Below are positions 1 to 8,019 of a stretch of DNA of 16,254 nt, piece by piece. This DNA is from Gallionella sp. (GTDB lineage Bacteria; Pseudomonadota; Gammaproteobacteria; Burkholderiales; Gallionellaceae): positions 1 to 16,254 of the forward strand of contig JADGRM010000016.1 of NCBI GenBank assembly GCA_017880945.1, read 5' to 3'. The translations under genes were made by a program, and so were the position numbers. Position 1 is the first letter of the stretch. Every line of letters starts with the position of its first letter. The notes under the pieces are model-generated. The model had not been told where the DNA came from and did not search any database. It was given only the letters and a program-made list of their open reading frames with translations.

Positions 1-459
1 GGCTTCAGGATTGACCATGATTCGAATCAGCGTGTCGGCAGCATTGTCCGGGTGGATATTCGAAAAGGTCAGCTGCCCTTCATTATTATAAAAGGCTTCG
101 GTACGTTGGGTATCTCCACCGAAGTAAAACGGCTGGAACTGTTTGCCTGTGATACGGCTATCCGTATCGTTCGGTCGCCCAATCAAGTTTTCGACCTGCT
201 CCCGCGTCATGCCGATTTGCAGTTGGGCGAATTTGCTCCCGGGGGCGGGAGTGCCAACGATTTCACCATCGATCAATCCATCCGCAGACTTTACTGCCCG
301 TACTGGTGTATCTACTCCCGCTTGGGAAGATGCAGATTTAGACTGGAAAGCTTTGGTGGTATCGGCGTGCGATTTTATTGTCTTGGCTTTCTGCCGTGAC
401 GCGCAGCCAAACAGGAAAACGGCGCAAACGAAGGGTACTAACCAGTTATAACGGTACAT
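1..459 (-). CDS. SmpA/OmlA (BamE-like) outer-membrane lipoprotein, 3' end outside window
   Basis: An open frame of 153 codons runs from an ATG at 459 to the window edge with no stop, so the C-terminus is missing. The N-terminus reads MYRYNWLVPFVCAVFLFGCAS: a short hydrophobic signal ending in L-F-G-C, so Cys19 is the likely lipidated residue. Ala follows it, which fits sorting to the outer membrane. After a low-complexity Ser/Thr/Lys/Ala linker comes FAQLQIGMTREQVENLIGRP at about residues 82-101. This GMT-x-x-x-V-x-x-L-[IL]-G-x-P pattern is the hallmark of SmpA/OmlA/BamE-type domains, and is followed by a Phe/Tyr-rich strand region (FYFGGDTQRTEAFYNNEGQL). BamE belongs to the outer-membrane assembly machinery, but many relatives with this fold have unknown roles and the long linker is not BamE-like, so I would not call it bamE. 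The Shine-Dalgarno is weak. The gene is divergent from the binding-protein gene to its right. Confidence 0.8.
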   Translation of the reverse strand, partial: MYRYNWLVPFVCAVFLFGCASRQKAKTIKSHADTTKAFQSKSASSQAGVDTPVRAVKSADGLIDGEIVGTPAPGSKFAQLQIGMTREQVENLIGRPNDTDSRITGKQFQPFYFGGDTQRTEAFYNNEGQLTFSNIHPDNAADTLIRIMVNPEA

Positions 460-569
460 TACGTATAGCCCATAAAAATGAGTCGCGATGGCATAGTCAG
501 TTCAATCGGAGCGGCGGCAGGATCGTTTCTGCATGCCCCCTTTCAGAGTCATTCCTGTTGCACAATCAA

Positions 570-616
570 GCAGCTGGTGATTCTACTCCTAAAGGGAGGA
601 CTCAAGAACCAGCTGC
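570..616. repeat. Bulged inverted repeat with CTCC/GGAG loop
   Basis: GCAGCTGGT at 570-578 is exactly complementary to ACCAGCTGC at 608-616. After a three-base bulge the stem continues with TCT (582-584) against AGA (605-607). The loop contains CTCC (586-589) that can pair with GGAG (595-598), so a nested hairpin is possible. No T-run follows on either strand, so it is not a standard intrinsic terminator. Its role is unknown. Confidence 0.55.
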
Positions 617-696
617 AAGAGTGAATGTTTGATAACACAAACCATAGATGCTTTGCACATCACTTTTAACCAGGTCAGCCCATAGATATTTTGAGG

Positions 697-724
697 TTCA
701 GCTATATACCGCGCAATGTATAAT
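697..724 (+). promoter_or_regulatory. Possible sigma-70 promoter for the binding protein/cyclase pair
   Basis: A perfect -10 hexamer TATAAT sits at 719-724. The best -35 at correct spacing is a poor TTCAGC at 697-702, with a 16-base spacer. Transcription would begin near 731, leaving a very short leader before the ATG at 747 and supporting that start over the upstream ATG at 648. Confidence 0.35.
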
Positions 725-746
725 CGAATTGAGCCAACTTCCAGTC

Positions 747-1796
747 ATGCCAATGTTTCCCATTATCTGCCGACTGTTCGCTACCCTGTCAGTTTCGCTT
801 GCGCTAAGTCTTCCAGCTTATGCCGTGGAAACGCTACGCGTGCTGGCGTGGCCGGGTTATGCCGACAACGATCTGGTTAAGAATTTTGAGAAGCGCTTCG
901 ATGTACATGTTGAAGTGAGCTTTGTCAGCTCCGACGACATGCTCAGGGAGAAAATCAGTGCCAATCAGGGCGGAGACTTCGATGTCTTCGCCGCCAACAC
1001 CGCAGAAATGCAACACTATATCTCTCAGAAGCTCGTTGTTCCTTTGCAGCTTTCCAACATTCCTAATACTGCGCACCAGCTGCCGCGCCTCCGTAATCTT
1101 CAGGCCATTCCCGGCATCACTCGCCATGGGCAGGTCTTTGCCATTCCTTACACTTATTCGGAAATGGGCCTGATCTATGATCGCAAACAGTTCAGGAAAC
1201 CACCCACATCGATGGCAGCAATGTGGGACCCGAGATATAAAGGTCTGGTCCTTGCTTTCGACACCAGCAGTCACAACTTCTCGATTGCATCGCTGTTGCT
1301 CGGTGGTTCGCCTTTCCAAATCGAGGACAAGCAGTTCAGCAAGGTTGCTGAACACCTGATCGCGTTGCGCCGCAATGTATTGACCTTCTACACACTGCCG
1401 GAAGAATCGGTGAGACTGTTCCGTAAGCATTCGGTCGCACTGCTTTTCGCCAACTATGGAAGCCAGCAGCTCAAGCAGTTACGCGATGCGGGAGCCGATG
1501 TCGGTTATGTGATCCCACGCGAAGGCGCGCTGGCCCGGCTTGACTGCTGGGCGATCACGCGCGGCGTGAAAAACCAGCGGCTCGCGGAAAGCTGGATCAA
1601 CTACACTCTGGAACCATCTGTCAGTGAGGAACTGACCCGTCGCCAAGGTCTGGCGAGCACGATTGAAGCCAGCCCGCTAATAGTTAAATCAGACAAGCTC
1701 ATCTGGCTCAGGCCGGTGGAGAATGCCCAACGCAGAGCAGTACTCTGGAGTCACATCATCTCCGGCGATCTGCCGGAAAAATTTCTAGCGCCATGA
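747..1796 (+). CDS. PotD/NspS-like periplasmic solute-binding protein (polyamine-type family)
   Basis: Predicted 349-residue periplasmic binding protein of the spermidine/putrescine (PotD, SBP_bac_8) family. The chosen start gives a signal peptide, MPMFPIICRLFATLSVSLAL..., with cleavage after Ala-Tyr-Ala (residue 26); the mature chain begins VETLRVLAWPGYADNDLV, the usual first beta strand and W-x-x-Y of this family. The frame is open back to 648, but that would add 33 residues before the signal sequence. Other family landmarks are GGDFDVFAANTAEM, PYTYSEMGLIYD, MWDPRYKGLV and LARLDCWAITRGVKN. There is no lipobox. No transporter permease or ATPase gene lies beside it. Instead the stop codon overlaps the start of a sensor diguanylate cyclase (ATGA, 1793-1796), so the two products are probably translationally coupled. 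That arrangement matches NspS/MbaA of Vibrio cholerae and argues for a sensing rather than a transport role. The actual ligand is not determined by sequence. Confidence 0.85.
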   Translation: MPMFPIICRLFATLSVSLALSLPAYAVETLRVLAWPGYADNDLVKNFEKRFDVHVEVSFVSSDDMLREKISANQGGDFDVFAANTAEMQHYISQKLVVPLQLSNIPNTAHQLPRLRNLQAIPGITRHGQVFAIPYTYSEMGLIYDRKQFRKPPTSMAAMWDPRYKGLVLAFDTSSHNFSIASLLLGGSPFQIEDKQFSKVAEHLIALRRNVLTFYTLPEESVRLFRKHSVALLFANYGSQQLKQLRDAGADVGYVIPREGALARLDCWAITRGVKNQRLAESWINYTLEPSVSEELTRRQGLASTIEASPLIVKSDKLIWLRPVENAQRRAVLWSHIISGDLPEKFLAP

Positions 1797-3547
1797 AATT
1801 TTCTGACCATATCAAACTCGGTATCGGCTTCAAGTTTGGCTCTTTACTTGCCGCATTTGGCATACTGGCGACTAGCCTGACCGGCTATTACTTCTACTCG
1901 TCCAGTCGAAACATGTTGGCCAGTGCGGCGGAACGCGACTTGCTGACGTCCACGCAGGTGGTGGGCCGGAATATGAAGCTCATCATCGACATGATTGCCG
2001 AGGACTCGCAGTTGCTGGCAGCCATTCCGGTGACCAGTAATGTTTTTAACTCACCGGACGAGCTGACCGCCGAACGTGACAAAAAGGTACTGGCCGATAC
2101 CTTCACTGCGATGCTAACGGCGCATCCGGAATATTTCCAGATTCGGCTAATTAGCACGAGCCAGCACGGTCTGGAACTGGTTCGTGTCGACCGTAATGGC
2201 AAGACCCTGACACGGGTGCTGGATGCCAATTTGCAGGAAAAAGCACATTACCCCTATGTTTTCGATACGTTGCGACTGGCTCGGGGAGATATCTATTTGT
2301 CGGATATCACCATCAACCATGAGAAGGGGGCGCATTCCGGCCTGAATAAACCGACCGTGACAGTCTCTACTCCGGTGATCTCGAGCAATGGCAAGAAGCT
2401 TGGTCTGATCGTAATCAACATCGATCTGAACGGGCTTTCCCGTCTATTAAAAAGTAATCTGCCAAGTACCTATCAGTTGTATCTCAGCAACCAATGGGGT
2501 GACTTTCTGATTCACCCGGATGCTACTCAGACCTTCGGCTTCGATAAGGGTAAGCGCATTCTCATCCAGGACTCCTTCAGACCTGTCTTGTCCCTGATTC
2601 ATGGCAAGGGCATGAATGTCGTGACCAATGTCGATGAGGGTCGGCAAAAGCAGGACGGGCAAGTTGCGGCCTTTGTCCGCCTGCCTTTCGGCGACACCAT
2701 TGAAAAGCGTTTCGTGATTCTCGGTTTGTCTCAGCCACTGGACAATATCACGCGAGAAACCACCAGGCTAGGCTGGGATACCTTCCAGATCATTCTCGCT
2801 TTCAGCGGGCTTGCGCTGATTCTCTCCATGCTGGTTTCCCGCATCGTTACCGGCCCATTGAATGCCATGGTCAGCGCAATCAACCGCTTTTCGAAAGAGC
2901 ATGTCATCAGCACATTGCCGCTTACGCGCAATGATGAACTCGGTCTGCTCTCGCGTAGCTTTCACGATATGCAGACGCAGATCATGGCGCATTTATCCGA
3001 ATTGAACGAGAATCGAAAGGCCCTTGATCATCTGACACGACACGACACGCTGACCGGCCTGCCCAACCGCAGGATGTTCTTCGACAGACTGGAACATGCC
3101 ATCGCCAGTTCGCGACGCAGCGGCAAACACCTTGCAGTATTGTTTGTCGACTTGGATCGCTTCAAGGAGATCAATGATACTTTCGGCCATGCGGTAGGTG
3201 ACAAGGTATTGACAAACGTTGCAATCCTGCTGAAATCCTCTGTGCGAGAAGTCGACACAGTAGCGCGTCTGGGCGGCGACGAATTCGTTATTTTGATTGA
3301 TATGATTGATGATCCGCAGCACGTCACTACTATTGTGCAGAAATTGCATAACCTTTTTCAGCGCGCCTTACAGATTGACGGGCGCGATATGCATGTTTAT
3401 GCCAGCATTGGGGCCGGTATTTTCCCCAGAGATGGCAAGGATGCCAACGAATTGATGCAGAATGCCGACCAGTCCATGTATAACTCGAAAAAAGATGGCG
3501 GGAATACTTCCAGCTTCCACGCGTTCCGGTCGGAAGAAACGAGCTGA
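1793..3547 (+). CDS. Membrane sensor diguanylate cyclase (dCache-HAMP-GGDEF)
   Basis: A 584-residue inner-membrane protein predicted to make c-di-GMP from two GTP. Transmembrane helix 1 is at about residues 14-36 and helix 2 at about 329-350; between them is a roughly 290-residue periplasmic region of double-Cache type (for example GDIYLSDITINHE and KPTVTVSTPVIS). A HAMP linker follows (VTGPLNAMVSAINRFS), then a short helical stalk. The GGDEF domain begins near 415 (DTLTGLPNRRMFFDRL). It has the metal-binding FVDLDRF, an intact GGDEF signature at 494-498, and the inhibitory RxxD site at Arg485/Asp488, five residues upstream of the signature as expected for product feedback. There is no EAL domain, unlike MbaA. 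Its ATG lies inside the stop of the PotD-like gene, so the binding protein is its likely periplasmic partner. About 160 bases without an obvious terminator separate it from the next gene. Confidence 0.92.
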   Translation: MKFSDHIKLGIGFKFGSLLAAFGILATSLTGYYFYSSSRNMLASAAERDLLTSTQVVGRNMKLIIDMIAEDSQLLAAIPVTSNVFNSPDELTAERDKKVLADTFTAMLTAHPEYFQIRLISTSQHGLELVRVDRNGKTLTRVLDANLQEKAHYPYVFDTLRLARGDIYLSDITINHEKGAHSGLNKPTVTVSTPVISSNGKKLGLIVINIDLNGLSRLLKSNLPSTYQLYLSNQWGDFLIHPDATQTFGFDKGKRILIQDSFRPVLSLIHGKGMNVVTNVDEGRQKQDGQVAAFVRLPFGDTIEKRFVILGLSQPLDNITRETTRLGWDTFQIILAFSGLALILSMLVSRIVTGPLNAMVSAINRFSKEHVISTLPLTRNDELGLLSRSFHDMQTQIMAHLSELNENRKALDHLTRHDTLTGLPNRRMFFDRLEHAIASSRRSGKHLAVLFVDLDRFKEINDTFGHAVGDKVLTNVAILLKSSVREVDTVARLGGDEFVILIDMIDDPQHVTTIVQKLHNLFQRALQIDGRDMHVYASIGAGIFPRDGKDANELMQNADQSMYNSKKDGGNTSSFHAFRSEETS

Positions 3548-3709
3548 TTTGATCTTTGGAGGCCTTGCCATCATATAACCAGGAATCGGGCTTGTTTTTT
3601 ACAGGCTAAAATAATTTCGCTCTGAAAGCAGTTCTGCAAGATGAATCGATAATAGGCAGGCAAAGGATGGTACGCGGCAATCTGCCGGAAACTCTAGAAA
3701 TGTAGGAAT

Positions 3710-6700
3710 ATGCAAACTGCTCAATACAACGCTGCGCATCATCAAAGCCTGGCTATGGGTTTTGGGATTTCGTTTAATGATCTGTCAGACCGGGACGGAC
3801 TCATACGCCTCGACGCCGCTTTCCTCGATTTTCTTGGCGAAAGTGATGCAACGTTGCGCGAGCAACTTAAAGCCGCGCGCCTAACTCCCACCGACCTTTC
3901 CAGCAAGGCACAATCGGAACTGTTGATTGCGCTGGCGCCGCATCTCGAGGATTTCCTGGCGCGCCTGTTCGGAATCGAATCGCAAGTGCGGGAATTGGCC
4001 GAGCGACATCATGAACTGGCGCCGCTCTATAGTTGCAAACGCTTGTTCGTGCAGCGCCGGGCAATGACAAAAGTAAAGCCCGAAGAAGCCGCAATGATCG
4101 ACGGTCCGGCACTCGAAACCGAGTTGATAGCCTATATCGGGACACCGTTCACTGAACTAGCCTACGCGCGATTAGTTACAAAATGGCTGACTGATGAAGT
4201 TGCCCACTCCAGCGAATTGCTTCTCGCCACCCGCTATGCAGCCTGGGCGGTGCAAACACCGGCAGGACGCGAGCGCCACCACAGCGGCATCTTGTTCAAG
4301 GTGCCAACCAAACTTGATTTCGAACACCTGGTTCCGTTGGCTACCGTCAACCTTGATGGCATCACCGCCTATCGTCTCGGCGATGGCCATGCACTGCGCC
4401 GTCGCCACGGGTTTGCACTGACCGATGCCGGAACAGATCTGACTGGCGCGCTCGATCAGGCAAATTACTGCATCTGGTGTCACGAACAGGGCAAGGATTC
4501 GTGCTGCAAAGGTCTCAGGGAAAAACCGCCTGCCGACAGTGGCGTTGCCGCGTTCAAGAAAAATATTTTCGGCGTGAAACTGGCCGGTTGTCCGCTCGAG
4601 GAGAAGATCTCCGAATTTCATAAAGTCAAAACCCAGGGACATGCGCTGGGGGCACTGGCCATCATCGCGGTTGACAATCCTATGGTGGCGGCGACCGGGC
4701 ATCGTATCTGCAACGACTGCATGAAATCGTGCATCTATCAGAAGCAGCAGCCGGTCGACATTCCTCAGGCGGAAACGCGCACGCTCAAGGATGTGCTCGA
4801 GTTGCCGTGGGGCTTCGAGATATACAGTCTGTTGACGCGCTGGAATCCTTTGCACTTGCAACGGCCATATCCGAAAGCACCCAGTGGACGTCGTGTGTTG
4901 ATTGCCGGAATGGGCCCTGCCGGCTTCACGCTCGCCCATCATCTGATCAACGACGGCCATACCGTAGTCGGCATCGATGGTTTGAAGATTGAGCCCCTCC
5001 CTCCGCACATCGGCGGTGTAGCTGCCAACGGCGAGCGTGCCGCATTTTCCCCGGTCCATGACATCTCCGAACTGTATGAGTCGCTCGATGACCGTGTTCT
5101 GGCAGGGTTCGGTGGCGTTGCCGAATATGGCATCACGGTGCGCTGGGACAAGAATTTTCTGAAGCTGGTACGTTTGCTGCTGGAGCGGCGCAGCCAATTC
5201 GCATTGTTCGGCGGCGTGCGCTTCGGCGGGACGTTGACCGTGGACACGGCATTTGCCGGCGGCTTCGATCATATCGCGCTGGCCAACGGCGCCGGCCGCC
5301 CGACTGTGCTGGACATTCCCAATGGCTTGGCGCGCGGGGTGCGCACCGCCTCGGATTTTTTGATGGCACTGCAATTGACCGGCGCGGCAAAAGCCGGTTC
5401 CATCGCCAATCTTCAGATACGCTTGCCGGTGGTCGTGATAGGCGGCGGTCTCACCGCGATAGACACGGCCACCGAATCACTGGCCTATTATCCGGTGCAG
5501 GTGGCGAAATTCCTGCATCGCTATCAGGTACTGGTTGCCGAGAAAGGCCAGGCCGCAGTGCGCCAGCGCTGGACGCCCGAGGAGCAGCAGGTCGCCGATG
5601 AATTCCTGGCCCATGCACTCGCCATTGAGGCCGAGCGTAGCAACGCCGCCGCGACAGGCCGCGAACCGCTCATCATCGAATTGCTGCAAAGCTGGGGCGG
5701 TGTCACGATCGCCTATCGCAAGCGTCTGATCGATAGCCCCTCATATACGCTGAACCATGAAGAAGTCGAAAAAGCCCTGGAGGAAGGGATCAGTTTTGCC
5801 GAGGGACTCAACCCGACGCGTATCGAGGTCGATGAATTTGGTGCCGCGCGTGCGATCGGCATGTCGATTCAACATCGCAGTGAAGAAGGAATTTGGAGCG
5901 CAGGCGCAGAAAAGGAGATTTCAGCGCGCACCATACTGATCGCCGCCGGAACCCAACCGAATACGGTGCTGGCACGAGAAGACCCGGCCAATTTCGAACT
6001 CGACGGCCGCTATTTTCAGGCTTGCGACGAAGACGGCGCTCCGGTACGGCCAGAGCCCGCAAGTGCCAAGCCGAGGACAGTGCAAGTGCTGTTGTCAAAA
6101 CATTCCGATGGCCGCTTCATCAGTTTCTTCGGCGACTTGCATCCGTCTTTCTTTGGCAATGTGGTCAAAGCCATGGGCGCGGCAAAGCAAGGTTATCCGT
6201 CGGTCAGCGCAGTGCTGGAGCGTGTACGCCCTGCATCAAAATTATCTGACGCCGAATTTTTGGCGGAGATCAATCAGGCGTTGCGCGCCACTATCCACGA
6301 AGTCATACGGCTGACGCCGAATATAGTCGAAGTCATCATCAAAGCGCCGCTGGCTGCGCAGCGTTTTCGTCCGGGACAGTTTTACCGGCTGCAAAATTAC
6401 GAGACCTATGCGCTGGAAGTCGACGGTACCCGTCTGGCCATGGAGGGCCTTGCATTGACCGGCGCCTGGGTCGATCCGCAGCGCGGGCTCATTTCCACCA
6501 TTGTGCTGGAAATGGGCGGTTCGGCCGACATGTGCGCAATGCTTAAACCCGGCGAGCCGGTGGTGTTGATGGGGCCGACCGGCGCCCCGACCGAGATTCC
6601 CGCCGATGAAACCGTGATGCTGGTGGGCGGCGGACTCGGGAATGCCGTATTGTTCTCGATCGGCCAGGCATTGCGCGCAGCCGGTTCTAAAGTTCTTTAT

Positions 6701-7252
6701 TTCGCCGGCTACAAAAAAATGATCGACCGGTACAAAGTGACCGAGATCGAGAACGCGGCTGATGTGGTGATCTGGTGCTGCGATGAGCATCCAGGCTTTA
6801 CGCCGTCACGTCCTCAGGATCACAGTTTCGTCGGCAATATCGTGGCAGCCATGGCGGCGTATGCGAGCGGCGCATTCGGAGTTCAATCGATCGCATTTGC
6901 CGATACCGACCGCATCATCGCCATCGGCTCCGACAGCATGATGGCGGCGGTAGCGGTGGCCCGCCATCAGGTGTTGCAACCGTATTTGAAACCGCATCAC
7001 TTTGCGATCGGCTCGATCAACTCACCGATGCAATGCATGATGAAGGAAATCTGCGCCCAATGCCTGCAAGCGCAAATCGATCCCGAGACCGGCAAGACCA
7101 CCTACGTCTTTTCCTGTTTCAATCAGGATCAACCGCTGGATCGCGTCGATTTCCCCGGTTTGAAAGCGCGCCTGCGACAAAACTCGGTGCAGGAAAAATT
7201 GACCGCGCAGTGGATAAATCGTTGTCTGATACGCTTACAACTGCGGAGTTGA
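3710..7252 (+). CDS. Fused NfnB/GltD-like and NfnA/PyrK-like iron-sulfur flavoprotein oxidoreductase
   Basis: A 1180-residue, probably cytoplasmic, NAD(P)H-dependent FAD/Fe-S oxidoreductase. Residues 1-250 form an N-terminal extension I do not recognise. Next come GltD-type cysteines: C254, C257, C265, C266 and GCP at 293-295, then C334, C337 and C341, enough for two [4Fe-4S] clusters. A first dinucleotide-binding loop (G400-M-G-P-A-G405) and a second (G578-G-G-L) make the pyridine-nucleotide-disulfide oxidoreductase core. From about 850 the chain resembles ferredoxin-reductase/PyrK subunits: RPGQFYRL near 886 (flavin), VGGGLGNAV near 970 (NAD), and C1109, C1115, C1118 and C1136 for a [2Fe-2S] cluster. 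This order equals NfnB followed by NfnA (the electron-bifurcating NADH-dependent ferredoxin:NADP+ oxidoreductase) in one chain, but bifurcation is only an inference. An in-frame TAG at 3704 sits just before the ATG, so no longer start exists; AGGA lies unusually close to it. I know of no assigned symbol. Confidence 0.88.
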   Translation: MQTAQYNAAHHQSLAMGFGISFNDLSDRDGLIRLDAAFLDFLGESDATLREQLKAARLTPTDLSSKAQSELLIALAPHLEDFLARLFGIESQVRELAERHHELAPLYSCKRLFVQRRAMTKVKPEEAAMIDGPALETELIAYIGTPFTELAYARLVTKWLTDEVAHSSELLLATRYAAWAVQTPAGRERHHSGILFKVPTKLDFEHLVPLATVNLDGITAYRLGDGHALRRRHGFALTDAGTDLTGALDQANYCIWCHEQGKDSCCKGLREKPPADSGVAAFKKNIFGVKLAGCPLEEKISEFHKVKTQGHALGALAIIAVDNPMVAATGHRICNDCMKSCIYQKQQPVDIPQAETRTLKDVLELPWGFEIYSLLTRWNPLHLQRPYPKAPSGRRVLIAGMGPAGFTLAHHLINDGHTVVGIDGLKIEPLPPHIGGVAANGERAAFSPVHDISELYESLDDRVLAGFGGVAEYGITVRWDKNFLKLVRLLLERRSQFALFGGVRFGGTLTVDTAFAGGFDHIALANGAGRPTVLDIPNGLARGVRTASDFLMALQLTGAAKAGSIANLQIRLPVVVIGGGLTAIDTATESLAYYPVQVAKFLHRYQVLVAEKGQAAVRQRWTPEEQQVADEFLAHALAIEAERSNAAATGREPLIIELLQSWGGVTIAYRKRLIDSPSYTLNHEEVEKALEEGISFAEGLNPTRIEVDEFGAARAIGMSIQHRSEEGIWSAGAEKEISARTILIAAGTQPNTVLAREDPANFELDGRYFQACDEDGAPVRPEPASAKPRTVQVLLSKHSDGRFISFFGDLHPSFFGNVVKAMGAAKQGYPSVSAVLERVRPASKLSDAEFLAEINQALRATIHEVIRLTPNIVEVIIKAPLAAQRFRPGQFYRLQNYETYALEVDGTRLAMEGLALTGAWVDPQRGLISTIVLEMGGSADMCAMLKPGEPVVLMGPTGAPTEIPADETVMLVGGGLGNAVLFSIGQALRAAGSKVLYFAGYKKMIDRYKVTEIENAADVVIWCCDEHPGFTPSRPQDHSFVGNIVAAMAAYASGAFGVQSIAFADTDRIIAIGSDSMMAAVAVARHQVLQPYLKPHHFAIGSINSPMQCMMKEICAQCLQAQIDPETGKTTYVFSCFNQDQPLDRVDFPGLKARLRQNSVQEKLTAQWINRCLIRLQLRS

Positions 7253-7331
7253 CTCCACCCGCTTCAGTGGACACATGATAATGTCGAAACTGAAGATGTG
7301 TAACAGAGCATCTCCATCGATAGGAGCAACT

Positions 7332-7877
7332 ATGGATTTGAAAGAAACTTGCCTGGAGACTGCCTTGGTTTATGAGGGCAACTTTATACGTGTGCATAAA
7401 GACAGTGTGCTGTTGCCGAATGGTGCGGTAAGCAGCCGCGAATACATCAATCATCCCGGTGCAGTGGCGGTCCTGGCGATTCTGGATAACGGAAATCTGG
7501 TGATGGAGCGGCAATTCCGCTATGCGCCGAAGCGCGAGTTCATCGAATTGCCCGCCGGAAAAATCGACCACGGCGAGGATATTCTGCTCACCGCACAACG
7601 CGAATTGCTGGAAGAAACCGGCTATGTGGCCAGCGAGTGGATTCACCTCACTACAGCGTGGCCCTGCATCGGTTATGCAGACGAACGCATGGAGTATTTC
7701 CTTGCGCGCGGACTAAGTCATCAGGGAAGTAATCTTGATGACGGCGAATTTCTGGAGGTGTTTGAGTTGTCCCTGCAGGAAGCGATAGAGTGGATACGCT
7801 TGGGCAAGATCAACGAGAGCAAAACCATAGTCGGCTTATTCTGGCTGGAAAAGTATCTCAAGGACTGGCAAGCCTGA
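7332..7877 (+). CDS. Nudix hydrolase, ADP-ribose pyrophosphatase type
   Basis: A 181-residue protein with a complete Nudix box: G-K-I-D-H-G-E-x7-R-E-L-L-E-E-T-G-Y, matching G-x5-E-x7-R-E-U-x-E-E-x-G-U with Tyr at the last hydrophobic position. ELPAGKID just before the box and WPCIGYADERMEYFLARGL after it are typical of the ADP-ribose pyrophosphatase (NudF-like) branch, which splits ADP-ribose into AMP and ribose-5-phosphate in the cytoplasm. The chosen ATG at 7332 has AGGAG at 7322-7326, five bases upstream. An earlier in-frame ATG at 7275 has no ribosome-binding site and would add a tail of little character. The gene lies 79 bases after the oxidoreductase, same strand, so co-transcription is plausible. 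ADP-ribose is the most likely substrate, but other nucleoside diphosphate sugars cannot be excluded. Confidence 0.9.
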   Translation: MDLKETCLETALVYEGNFIRVHKDSVLLPNGAVSSREYINHPGAVAVLAILDNGNLVMERQFRYAPKREFIELPAGKIDHGEDILLTAQRELLEETGYVASEWIHLTTAWPCIGYADERMEYFLARGLSHQGSNLDDGEFLEVFELSLQEAIEWIRLGKINESKTIVGLFWLEKYLKDWQA

Positions 7878-7882
7878 GGGTA

Positions 7883-7931
7883 TGCACTACCATGGTGCAA
7901 TACAGCGGTGCGCCGCGTAATTAATGCACCA
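7883..7931 (+). promoter_or_regulatory. NtrC-type enhancer sites upstream of the ammonium transporter gene
   Basis: TGCACTACCATGGTGCA at 7883-7899 matches the NtrC consensus TGCACC-N5-GGTGCA at 11 of 12 defined bases. A second weaker copy, TGCAATACAGCGGTGCG (7896-7912), shares its left TGCA with the first. A half-site, TGCACCA, is at 7925-7931. The main site is centred about 140 bases before the predicted sigma-54 start point, the usual distance for an NtrC enhancer. Confidence 0.75.
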
Positions 7932-8004
7932 TTTTAGACTTATTGAAACCTGTATTTGTCAGCAACACATCTCACATTCTATAACTATCAGTCGCTTAGC
8001 AAGG

Positions 8005-8019
8005 TGGAACACATCTTGC
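8005..8019 (+). promoter_or_regulatory. Sigma-54 (RpoN) promoter of the ammonium transporter gene
   Basis: TGGAACACATCTTGC at 8005-8019 fits the RpoN consensus TGGCAC-N5-TTGC. The invariant GG (8006-8007) and GC (8018-8019) are separated by exactly ten bases; one base in the first block differs (A for C). Transcription should begin near 8031, about 23 bases before the ATG at 8054, which leaves room for the strong Shine-Dalgarno AAAGGAGAG. Confidence 0.78.

Larger units (their letters stand above)
460..746. other. Divergent intergenic region with a large hairpin
   Basis: This 287-base region separates the minus-strand lipoprotein gene from the plus-strand binding-protein gene and must carry both promoters. 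It holds a bulged inverted repeat at 570-616 and a perfect TATAAT at 719-724. Short open frames crossing it have no Shine-Dalgarno or recognisable protein features, and I do not consider them genes. Confidence 0.6.

Noticed and set aside
648..746. N-terminal extension of the PotD-like gene to an ATG at 648
   Set aside because: It would put 33 extra residues before a clear signal peptide, has no Shine-Dalgarno, and lies upstream of the TATAAT at 719-724.
834..1430. Long open frame antisense to the PotD-like gene
   Set aside because: Its translation has no family features, while the plus-strand frame encodes a clear binding protein; it is a shadow of coding bias.
4172..5374. 400-codon open frame antisense to the oxidoreductase gene
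   Set aside because: The sequence is His/Gln/Arg-rich without domain character and sits wholly inside a plus-strand gene with clear motifs.
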